The translations under genes were made by a program, and so were the position numbers. Below the pieces are notes generated by a model that worked only from the letters and a program-made list of their open reading frames with translations, did no database searches and had not been told where the DNA came from. 8,295 bases of DNA from Jatrophihabitans sp. GTDB taxonomy: Bacteria > Actinomycetota > Actinomycetes > Mycobacteriales > Jatrophihabitantaceae. The stretch covers positions 1 to 8,295 of the forward strand of contig JAOPVG010000310.1 in assembly GCA_025966255.1 (NCBI GenBank), in the 5' to 3' direction. Position 1 is the first letter of the stretch. Each line of letters starts with the position of its first letter. Shown piece after piece: positions 1 through 5,649 of the stretch.

Positions 1-122
1 GTGCAGGAGAACTCGAATTCGTGGGTGTCGGCCCCGGTGCGCGGGTCGACCAGCTCGAAGATCGTGATCGTGGCCGGCTGCCCACATATCGGGCAGGCAA
101 CCGTGCTCATCAACGTGTGCAT
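1..122 (-). CDS. Partial small zinc-ribbon-like protein (5' end only)
   Basis: The minus strand reads open from an ATG at 122 to the window edge, giving about 40 residues with no stop. The start is supported by a GGAG at 132-129, 6 nt upstream. A second in-frame ATG at 110 has no ribosome binding site. The visible protein contains CPICG near residues 10-14, and a further Cys (EFEFSC) is the last complete residue before the edge. This pattern is typical of a Cys4 zinc ribbon whose second knuckle lies outside the window. I do not recognise a named family and assign no function. It lies 107 nt downstream of the DUF6766 gene on the same strand, so it could be read from the same transcript or from its own promoter. 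The short visible length is the main reason for caution. Confidence 0.5.
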   Translation of the reverse strand, partial: MHTLMSTVACPICGQPATITIFELVDPRTGADTHEFEFSC

Positions 123-229
123 GCCGCGCTCCGATCAAGTACCACCGAGGCGCCCCGCTGTCTGAGGCACGTCCCGGACCAAGAATCTTGCGCCACCAGG
201 CGCCGCGAGGCAACCCACTTGAGAGTCGA

Positions 230-919
230 TCAGCTGTCCAGAGCCGTGGCGTCGTGCGGCGCGCCGACCAGTTTCGATTCGGGCGAGCCGCGTTGCCGGA
301 GGTAGATGGCGAAGGCGGCCATCGACGCCACGGCCAGGAACTCGGACTGCCAGTTCTGCGTCGTCCGATTCCAGAAGTCGGCGGAGGTGACGTAGTCGAG
401 CCAGCTCACCGGGTCCTCGTGTTGGTGCAGCAGATTGACGTTGTTGGCCGCCTGGCCGGCCACGGATTGCGCGGCCAGCGACATCAGGAAGAAAAACGTC
501 ATGATCGCGCCGAGCGATCGGCCGTACAGGGCGGTCCGCAACCCACCGGCGCGGGCCCACGCGGGCGAGTCCGGCCTCGCATGGCGGCCCACGTCCTGAT
601 CCTGGTCGGATTGCGTGCCGATCTGGTCGACCTTCTTGGACTCACTCGACCCGCGCTGCACCAGCCACACCGTCGCCACGATGTAGAGGGCGAACTGCAG
701 GTATTCCGACTGCCAGTTCTCGGCCACGTCCACCGCGAAGCTGGTTGAGGTGACGTACTGCCACAGCGAGAGCTGCTGGGCGCCGTCCACAATCTGCTGG
801 TGGTTGAACTCGGCGTTGCCGGAGAAGGCCTGGCCCACCAGGGCCAACACGAGGAGGAGCCAGAAGGTCAGGGTCAGCCCGTTGTCCCGGAAAAACCGAT
901 TCGGCGATTGCGGGCTCAT
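230..919 (-). CDS. DUF6766-family membrane protein, internally duplicated
   Basis: A 229-residue predicted integral membrane protein that I recognise as DUF6766-like; its function is unknown. I chose the ATG at 919 because it forms an ATGA overlap with the stop of the upstream miniprotein; an ATG four codons earlier lies inside that gene. Likely membrane segments are at residues 15-34, 73-88, 136-155 and 194-208. The two halves are homologous: WQYVTSTSF plus NWQSEYL and QRGSSESKKV (residues 53-97) match WLDYVTSADF plus NWQSEFL and QRGSPESKLV (173-218), and each half starts with a hydrophobic segment ending in a Gln/Ala/Gly-rich stretch. A hydrophilic Asp/Gln-rich linker, about residues 97-125, separates them. 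It is the last gene of a coupled trio with a lipoprotein and a miniprotein, which suggests a joint envelope role (inference). Confidence 0.9.
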   Translation of the reverse strand: MSPQSPNRFFRDNGLTLTFWLLLVLALVGQAFSGNAEFNHQQIVDGAQQLSLWQYVTSTSFAVDVAENWQSEYLQFALYIVATVWLVQRGSSESKKVDQIGTQSDQDQDVGRHARPDSPAWARAGGLRTALYGRSLGAIMTFFFLMSLAAQSVAGQAANNVNLLHQHEDPVSWLDYVTSADFWNRTTQNWQSEFLAVASMAAFAIYLRQRGSPESKLVGAPHDATALDS

Positions 920-999
920 CGATGGGCCCAACCGATGGCCATGACGTAGAGCAGGCCGATCAGGACGAAGCTTGCGGTGCCCCAGAACATCAACCGCAT
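916..999 (-). CDS. 27-residue single-pass membrane miniprotein
   Basis: A short ORF beginning MRLMFWGTASF and ending AIGWAHR. Nearly all of it is one hydrophobic helix (residues 4-24), with an Arg at residue 2 and His-Arg at the C terminus. It fits exactly between its neighbours: its ATG comes 1 nt after the TGA of the lipoprotein gene, and its own TGA overlaps the ATG of the DUF6766 gene as ATGA. This two-sided coupling is the main evidence that it is translated; the ribosome binding site is weak, so reinitiation after the upstream stop is likely. The charge pattern alone does not settle its orientation. I recognise no family. It may be a small partner or stabiliser of the DUF6766 protein (inference), or merely a coupling leader for it. 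Confidence 0.6.
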   Translation of the reverse strand: MRLMFWGTASFVLIGLLYVMAIGWAHR

Positions 1000-1000
1000 G

Positions 1001-1402
1001 TCAGCCGTCCACGTCGCACTTGTAGGGAGCGGACGGTTGCGGCACGCAGCCCGCCGCGGACACGTGCCAACCGTCGGGCAGGTGGAGCAGGAAGACCACG
1101 TCGGTTCCCACCTGGACCTGCGCCGCGTCGCCCCAGACCTCGACCTGCCCCACGCCCGTCCCCCGCTCCTGGACGTTGAGGACGGCGGCGGCGCACGTGG
1201 CGTTGGTGGCTCCGGTAACCGATTCGCGGGCCTTCTGGGTGAGTAACGAGCAGGCCTGGCTGCCCTCGCGGCCGGCCACGGCGGCGGCGAAGCGCACGGC
1301 GACTCGCGATGCGTCGTCCGACCGGGCCGATGGGGTGCACGCGACCAGGCCGGATAGCGCCAACGGAGCCAGGGCGGCGGCAGCGAGAGTGCGCACTCGC
1401 AC
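1001..1402 (-). CDS. Small secreted lipoprotein of unknown function
   Basis: A 133-residue protein starting at a GTG (1402). A strong GGAGGT at 1414-1409, spaced 6 nt, fixes this start; the reading frame runs open further upstream but without a site. The N terminus has Arg residues at 2 and 4, a hydrophobic Ala/Leu core and a lipobox LVAC, so lipidation is predicted at Cys22 and the protein should be anchored on the outer face of the membrane. The mature part has four further cysteines (51, 70, 119, 129), enough for two disulfides. A helix-rich first half (VAVRFAAAVAGREG) followed by strands ending in a DGWHV motif resembles small NTF2-like or DUF4878-like secreted domains, but that is only a resemblance. 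It is the first gene of a trio with the miniprotein and the DUF6766 gene. Confidence 0.85.
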   Translation of the reverse strand: MRVRTLAAAALAPLALSGLVACTPSARSDDASRVAVRFAAAVAGREGSQACSLLTQKARESVTGATNATCAAAVLNVQERGTGVGQVEVWGDAAQVQVGTDVVFLLHLPDGWHVSAAGCVPQPSAPYKCDVDG

Positions 1403-1547
1403 GGTCCCACCTCCCGGTTGTCGCCCGAATCCAGCCCGCCGTGGATCAAGGTCTACCCAAACCGGCCCGCGCTGCACCGTGATCGGATCAGGCGCGGATG
1501 TGGTCATCGCAGCCGCGGCCGTCCCCGACAATCAAGGGATGAGCGAC
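1403..1547. promoter_or_regulatory. Divergent intergenic region with presumed promoters
   Basis: This 145-nt gap separates the divergently transcribed lipoprotein and transglutaminase genes, so it must hold promoters for both unless one is internal to a neighbour. I see no hexamer pair close to the sigma-70 consensus on either strand. It contains a small palindrome TGATCGGATCA at 1480-1490, which could be a weak operator or chance. The lipoprotein ribosome binding site (1414-1409) lies at one end and an AAGGGA (1534-1539) serving the transglutaminase start lies at the other. Confidence 0.4.
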
Positions 1548-2351
1548 ATGACCCGGCACGTCGAAGCCCACCTCGTCCTCGACGTGCAGGAGCCGGCGCT
1601 GCTCGCCTTGGAGCTCGCCGTCGCCGACCCGTCACCCGCAGCGCTCGAGGAGACCCTGACGATCGCGCAGGACGGTCAGTCGGTGCCGGCGAGGGAGCTG
1701 GCCGCACCGGCGTCGGGGCGCATCCACGAGCTGCGCGTCACGCCGGGCCGGGTCACCGTCGACTACGCGGCCACCGTGACCGGGCGCGCGGCGCCGGCGC
1801 GGGTCAACCCGACCGACCGACTGCGCTACCTGCGCCCGAGCCGCTATGCCGAGTCCGATCGCCTGGAGGCGGTCGCCCGGGCGGAGTTCGCCGGCGTGGA
1901 CGGGCCGCGCAACCTCCTGGATGCCGTGTCGTCGTGGGTGGGCGCCCGGCTCGACTACGTGCCGGGCAGCAGCGGCCCGACCGACGGCGCTGTCGACACG
2001 ATGCTGGCCCGGCACGGCGTCTGCCGGGACTACGCCCACCTCGTCACTGCGTTGTTGCGGGCCCGCGACGTCCCGGCCCGGCTGGTGGCGGTGTACGCGC
2101 CCGGTCTTGACCCGATGGACTTCCACGCCGTCGTCGAGGCCGCGCTGGACGACGAGTGGCGCGTCGTCGACGCCACCCTGCTCGCGCCGCGGACGAGCCT
2201 GCTGCGCATCGCCACGGGTCGGGATGCGGCCGACACTGCGTTCCTGTCGAACTACGAGGGCGCGGTGAATCTCGTCGAGGTCGGCGTGTCGGCCTGGACG
2301 GACGGCCGGCTGCCCAGCGATGACGTGACGTCGTTGGTCTCGCTCAGCTGA
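1548..2351 (+). CDS. Transglutaminase-like cysteine protease-fold protein
   Basis: A 267-residue cytoplasmic protein with no signal peptide. The ATG at 1548 is preferred because AAGGGA at 1534-1539 sits 8 nt before it; the in-frame ATG at 1539 would lie directly on that site. Residues 1-90 form a strand-rich N-terminal domain with the layout of bacterial transglutaminase N-terminal domains. The core follows with a full triad: Cys159 in HGVCRDYAHL, His193 in DFHAVVEA and Asp208 in WRVVDATLLAP. These are the hallmark motifs of the transglutaminase-like superfamily (PF01841). Bacterial members are usually peptidases or amide hydrolases rather than cross-linkers; the substrate here is unknown. 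It is the only plus-strand gene, divergent from the lipoprotein trio and ending 30 nt from the convergent iron-sulfur subunit gene, so it is probably monocistronic. Confidence 0.93.
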   Translation: MTRHVEAHLVLDVQEPALLALELAVADPSPAALEETLTIAQDGQSVPARELAAPASGRIHELRVTPGRVTVDYAATVTGRAAPARVNPTDRLRYLRPSRYAESDRLEAVARAEFAGVDGPRNLLDAVSSWVGARLDYVPGSSGPTDGAVDTMLARHGVCRDYAHLVTALLRARDVPARLVAVYAPGLDPMDFHAVVEAALDDEWRVVDATLLAPRTSLLRIATGRDAADTAFLSNYEGAVNLVEVGVSAWTDGRLPSDDVTSLVSLS

Positions 2352-2381
2352 CGGTCTGCCCTGATCGCCCGTCGTCGCGGG

Positions 2382-2858
2382 TCACATGTTCGCGGCGCCG
2401 GCCGCGATCGCCAGCCGGATTCGGTGGTACGTGCCGCAGCGGCAGATGTTGCGGATCTCGTCGAAGTCGGCGTCGGTGAGGGTGCGGCCTTCGGCCTTGG
2501 CCTGATTGACCCGCGCGACCGCATTCATGATCTGGCCGGGCTGGCAGTAGCCGCACTGCGCGACGTCCTGCTCGAGCCACGCCTCCTGCATGGGGTGCAG
2601 GTCCTTGCCGACGGTTGCCGGCAGACCTTCGATGGTGGTGATCTCGTCGGTGGCCTTGATGTCCTTCACCTGCACCGAGCAGGGATTGAACGCCTTGCCG
2701 TTGACGTGCGAGGTGCAGGCCTTGCAGACGTTCAGGCCGCAGCCGTACTTGGGCCCGGTGACGCCGAGCACGTCACGCAGGACCCAGAGCAGCCGCACGT
2801 CGTCCTCGACATCGACGCTGACCTTGGTGCCGTTCAGGATGAACGAGTGGGTGGGCAC
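2382..2858 (-). CDS. [2Fe-2S] small subunit of a molybdenum hydroxylase (IorA-like)
   Basis: A 158-residue electron-transfer subunit of the xanthine oxidase family. The GTG at 2858 follows AAGGAG at 2869-2864 with 5 nt spacing; the open frame continues upstream into the large-subunit gene but lacks such a site. The N-terminal ferredoxin-like domain holds C40-x4-C45-x2-C48-x11-C60, the plant-type cluster motif. The C-terminal helical domain holds C102-x2-C105 (QCGYCQPGQ) and C139-x-C141 (ICRCGTYHRIR), the second cluster, which lies nearest the molybdopterin. Length and motifs match IorA or CoxS/XdhC-like small subunits. It has no export signal, so export would depend on the Tat signal of its partner. 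It starts 23 nt after the large-subunit stop, clearly one operon. No FAD subunit is present, which suits the IorAB class where electrons go to an external acceptor. Confidence 0.97.
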   Translation of the reverse strand: MPTHSFILNGTKVSVDVEDDVRLLWVLRDVLGVTGPKYGCGLNVCKACTSHVNGKAFNPCSVQVKDIKATDEITTIEGLPATVGKDLHPMQEAWLEQDVAQCGYCQPGQIMNAVARVNQAKAEGRTLTDADFDEIRNICRCGTYHRIRLAIAAGAANM

Positions 2859-2881
2859 GGGGGCTCCTTCTAGCTCGCCGG

Positions 2882-5338
2882 TCAGTCGCTGATGTCGTGG
2901 ATGAGGCCGTCGGTCGGACTCTGCGGCGTCGACGGCACATTCGGGATGAGCTTGAAGTGGCTGACCGAATCCTGATGGTTGATCGGGAACTCGGTCGGCA
3001 TCACGCCCGTGGCCCGTCCGTAGGCGCACGCCGTCGCTGCCATCGACGCGGCAACGCCGAACTCCCCGGCACCGCCGGGCGTGTTACTCGTCGAGGGCAT
3101 GACAATGACCTGGATCTCCGGCGGGACGTTCCACTGCCGGCTGTAGAAGTAGTGGTCCCACGATCCCTCGAGGAAGTACCCGTCCTTGAGGTGCAGGCTT
3201 GACGTCAGCGTCTGCGCGATGCCGTCCATGATGCCGCCCTGCATCTGCGCCTCGAGTCCCTTCGGGTTGATGACCAGCCCGACGTCGACGGCGAAGACGA
3301 CCTTGGTGACCCGCGGCCCGGTGTAGGCGTCCCGCACGTCACGGTTGATCGTGGGCGGCCGGGTGTCGATCTCGACGAGGCAGGCGCACCACCCCTTGTA
3401 CTCGTTGTGCACCGCAATGCCCTGAGCCGTGCCGGCCGGCATGGAGCGACCCCAGTTGCCGACCTGCGCCACCTTGTCCAGCACGGCTTTGCCGCGCGCG
3501 TTCTTGATGAAGGAGCGCCGGAAGGCGTACGGATCCTTGCCGGCCACCTTCGCGATCTGGTCGGTGATCAGCTCCTGCGCCGTGCGCGCGTCGGGCGAGT
3601 AGATGTTGCGCATGCTGCCCGTGTTGAAGCCCATGTCGACCTCGTTGAGCAACTGGGTGGTGACGCCGTAGTTGTACGACACGGTCTGGGTCAGCACGAA
3701 GATTGACTGCGCGAACGTGTAGTTCCCACCGGGCAGCTTCGCCGAGAACGCGGTGAGCATCTCGCCGAGACCGTGGGTGTAGTCGGTCGAGATGCTGGTG
3801 TGCCGCTGCTCGTAGGTCAGCACGTTGCCGAGCAGGTACGTCGCCCGCACCCGCGAGGTCGCGGCCGGGTGAACCCGGCCCTGTCGGAAGTCGTCGGTGC
3901 GGCTCCACATCAGCTTGACCGGCTTGCCGAAGGCCTTGGCCGCCTCGACCGCTTCGAGGGCAGTGTCGCTGAACAGGTGCCGACCGAACGACCCGCCGCC
4001 CTCGACGACGTGCACCTTCACCTTGTGCTGGGCGAGGTTGTACTTCTTCGCGATGTCTTCCGCGAGGACGATCGGGATCTTGAAACAGCCCCACACCTCG
4101 ACGCCGTCCGCGGTGTAGTTGGCCACCGCAGCCCCGGTCTCGAGGGGGCTGTTGCTCCGGAAGTTGAACTTGAACGAACCCTCGATCGTCTTGGTGAGTA
4201 CCGGCACCTTGGGGACGATGAGGGGGATCTCGGCGTTCTTGAGTTCCTTGAACACCGACGCATCGGACTTGCCGTCCTCGGTGCCCGCCGTCCAGGTGAC
4301 CTGGAGCGCTCGAATGGCGTCGATGCACTGCCCGAACGTCGCACCGCGGACCGCAACGCCCGTCGAGATCATCGCGACGTCGGTGATCCCCGGCATCGCC
4401 TTGACGGCGCCCAGGTTGCTGACCGACTTGGGCTTGCCATTGATCGTCGGCGGTCGCGCAACCATCGTCGGCAGCGCGTTGGGGACCTTGAGGTCCATCG
4501 CGAAGGTCTTGCGCCCGGTGACCGCCGCGAGTGCGTCGACGCGATTCTGCGGCGTCCCGATCATGGTGAACTGCGACCGCGGCTTGAGCGTCACTTGGAG
4601 CACGGTGGATTTCGACGCCGCCGCGGCCACGGCGAGGGAGCCGTAGCTCGCTGTCGCGCCGGTCGTGGACTTCACGACGCCGTTGCTGGTAGTCAGGCTG
4701 GCGGCCGGGACACCCCACTTCTTCGCCGCGGCCTCGATGAGCCGGACGCGAGCGTGACCGGCGGCGGTGCGGATCGCGTGGTGCGTCGACGTGGTGGTGC
4801 TGGAGCCACCCGTCAGCTGGTTGAACAGCAACTCTGGGCGGGCGTCGGCCAGGCTGACCTTAACCTTCGAGAGCGGCAGGTCGAGCTCTTCGGCGATGAG
4901 CATCGAGGTGGACGTCGTGACACCCTGGCCGACCTCGGCCCGGGGCAGCGCGAACGTGGCGTTGCCGGCTTCGTCCACCGTGATCGTGATCAGGTTCGAC
5001 GTAGGCAGGGCGGCCAGGTCCAGCAGATCGGTGAGGTCGAACAGGTCGGCCGGCTCGGGGATGGCCGGTATCGAGGCATCGGCCGGCTGCGGGTGGGCGG
5101 TCCCCGCGATGAGCGACGTCCCCACCATCAGGGTCGGCGCGGCAATCGCCCAGCTCAGGAAGTTGCGCCGGCCGACCCCGCTCCGGTCCCCGGCCGCGCC
5201 GGCCTCTGCGTCGACGGCCGACGTCGCGGCCTCGATGCCACCGTCCGGCGCCTGGGCCACCCGCCGGTACGGGAGGGGCCGACCAGGCTCATCGCCTGGG
5301 TGGGAGGCATGAGACGTCGGGCGTCGGGTAGCGGTCAT
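2882..5338 (-). CDS. Molybdopterin-binding large subunit of an IorB-type hydroxylase, Tat-exported
   Basis: An 818-residue catalytic subunit of the xanthine oxidase family, expected to hydroxylate an aldehyde or N-heterocycle at its molybdenum centre. The ATG at 5338 has GAGGAAG 5 nt upstream; an ATG 15 nt earlier would place that site inside the gene. A twin-arginine signal GRRNFLSW with Arg57-Arg58, a hydrophobic stretch and a likely AxA cleavage near residue 88 predict Tat export. Family signatures are EVGQGV (135-140), GGGSFGRH (447-454), followed by SDTALEAVEAAKAFGKPVKLMWSR, a stretch typical of IorB, and GGAGEFG with Glu759, equivalent to the catalytic Glu of the family. The Tat signal is preceded by an unusually long 56-residue hydrophilic N terminus. 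The gene order, large then small, is the reverse of classical iorAB. Isoquinoline itself is not implied as substrate. Confidence 0.96.
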   Translation of the reverse strand: MTATRRPTSHASHPGDEPGRPLPYRRVAQAPDGGIEAATSAVDAEAGAAGDRSGVGRRNFLSWAIAAPTLMVGTSLIAGTAHPQPADASIPAIPEPADLFDLTDLLDLAALPTSNLITITVDEAGNATFALPRAEVGQGVTTSTSMLIAEELDLPLSKVKVSLADARPELLFNQLTGGSSTTTSTHHAIRTAAGHARVRLIEAAAKKWGVPAASLTTSNGVVKSTTGATASYGSLAVAAAASKSTVLQVTLKPRSQFTMIGTPQNRVDALAAVTGRKTFAMDLKVPNALPTMVARPPTINGKPKSVSNLGAVKAMPGITDVAMISTGVAVRGATFGQCIDAIRALQVTWTAGTEDGKSDASVFKELKNAEIPLIVPKVPVLTKTIEGSFKFNFRSNSPLETGAAVANYTADGVEVWGCFKIPIVLAEDIAKKYNLAQHKVKVHVVEGGGSFGRHLFSDTALEAVEAAKAFGKPVKLMWSRTDDFRQGRVHPAATSRVRATYLLGNVLTYEQRHTSISTDYTHGLGEMLTAFSAKLPGGNYTFAQSIFVLTQTVSYNYGVTTQLLNEVDMGFNTGSMRNIYSPDARTAQELITDQIAKVAGKDPYAFRRSFIKNARGKAVLDKVAQVGNWGRSMPAGTAQGIAVHNEYKGWCACLVEIDTRPPTINRDVRDAYTGPRVTKVVFAVDVGLVINPKGLEAQMQGGIMDGIAQTLTSSLHLKDGYFLEGSWDHYFYSRQWNVPPEIQVIVMPSTSNTPGGAGEFGVAASMAATACAYGRATGVMPTEFPINHQDSVSHFKLIPNVPSTPQSPTDGLIHDISD

Positions 5339-5342
5339 GGAA

Positions 5343-5349
5343 CTTCCTC
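5343..5349 (-). promoter_or_regulatory. Ribosome binding site of the large Mo subunit
   Basis: GAGGAAG on the minus strand, 4-5 nt before the ATG at 5338. It decides this start over the upstream in-frame ATG at 5353, whose coding sequence would include this site. Confidence 0.75.
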
Positions 5350-5364
5350 TCATTCGTCATGGGC

Positions 5365-5397
5365 GAGGTTTGGTACGCCGGGGAGGTACCAAACCTC
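5365..5397. repeat. Perfect 12-bp inverted repeat next to the Mo-hydroxylase start
   Basis: Arms GAGGTTTGGTAC (5365-5376) and GTACCAAACCTC (5386-5397) are exact reverse complements separated by 9 nt. No U-run follows on either strand, so an intrinsic terminator is unlikely. It ends 26 nt before the large-subunit start. A weak promoter pair, TTGAGG (5399-5394) and TACCAA (5375-5370) with an 18-nt spacer, would have this repeat lying across it, as expected for an operator that blocks transcription. As RNA it would form a 12-bp hairpin just upstream of the ribosome binding site. An operator is the likeliest reading; the bound protein is unknown. Confidence 0.8.
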
Positions 5398-5471
5398 AAG
5401 GTATGTTCACGCAGAAGTCGAACCCCATGATCGAAGTAGAAATGGGCGATACGAGCCGGATGAGCGGATTC

Positions 5472-5500
5472 ACGTTAACCCCGGCCTGTACCCGGCTCAA
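5472..5500 (-). promoter_or_regulatory. Candidate sigma-70-like promoter for the Mo-hydroxylase operon
   Basis: On the minus strand TTGAGC (5500-5495) and TAACGT (5477-5472) are separated by exactly 17 nt; each matches 4 of 6 consensus bases. Transcription would start near 5465 and give a leader of about 125 nt that includes the 5365-5397 hairpin. Such matches are common by chance, so this is only a candidate. Confidence 0.3.
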
Positions 5501-5536
5501 CTTGAAGCAGTGATTCGCCAACGGTTAGCTCACCGA

Positions 5537-5553
5537 TTTGTATCTGATACAAA
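5537..5553. repeat. 17-bp perfect palindrome, TetR-like operator candidate
   Basis: TTTGTATC (5537-5544) and GATACAAA (5546-5553) are exact reverse complements around a single central T. A compact, AT-rich, odd-length palindrome with almost no spacer is the usual shape of a site for a dimeric helix-turn-helix repressor such as a TetR-family protein. No TetR gene is present in this window. It lies about 200 nt upstream of the large-subunit start and 97 nt downstream of the PucR-type gene. Confidence 0.7.
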
Positions 5554-5603
5554 ACGCTTACTTAGCACCAGCGGCGTGTAGAGCAAGCCCCACCGACGCC
5601 GCA

Positions 5604-5640
5604 TTCCGCAGGTGCGGAAAACAGGCGCAATTTCTTCCGC
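5604..5640. repeat. Alternating inverted repeats TTCCGC / GCGGAA / TTCCGC
   Basis: TTCCGC (5604-5609), GCGGAA (5614-5619) and TTCCGC (5635-5640) lie in a row. The first two form a palindrome with a 4-nt centre (AGGT); the second and third can pair instead across 15 nt, so the two hairpins exclude each other. The cluster begins 10 nt after the stop of the PucR-type gene. It may be an operator with three half-sites, or a weak terminator or attenuator for that gene; the absence of a U-run after the hairpin argues against a standard terminator. Confidence 0.5.
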
Positions 5641-5649
5641 GGGTGCGCG

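Larger units (their letters stand above)
5339..5649 (-). promoter_or_regulatory. 311-nt upstream region of the Mo-hydroxylase operon
   Basis: There is no credible gene here. The region lies between the stop of the PucR-type gene and the start of the large subunit, and it is less GC-rich than the genes: 31 of 60 bases are G or C at 5401-5460 and 28 of 60 at 5521-5580. It holds three perfect inverted repeats (5365-5397, 5537-5553, 5604-5619) and two weak promoter candidates. Its size and content suggest that the hydroxylase operon has its own regulated promoter rather than simple read-through from the regulator gene. Confidence 0.7.

Noticed and set aside
170..229. Possible terminator after the DUF6766 gene (GCGCC-TGGT-GGCGC on the minus strand)
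   Set aside because: The stem is only 5 bp and no U-run follows.
1403..1531. Upstream extension of the lipoprotein frame
   Set aside because: It would bury the lipoprotein signal inside the protein; the GTG at 1402 has a strong ribosome binding site and gives a standard lipobox.
2352..2381. Bidirectional terminator between the convergent genes
   Set aside because: The 30-nt gap holds no stem longer than a few bases and no T-run.
3339..4718. 459-codon minus-strand open frame overlapping the large subunit in another frame
   Set aside because: Low-complexity Arg/Gly/His/Gln composition without motifs, fully inside the recognised gene.
3773..5581. 602-codon plus-strand open frame antisense to the Mo-hydroxylase large subunit
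   Set aside because: It is a shadow frame of a high-GC gene: Arg/Gly/Asp/Val-rich, no recognisable domain, and opposite a strand with clear family motifs.
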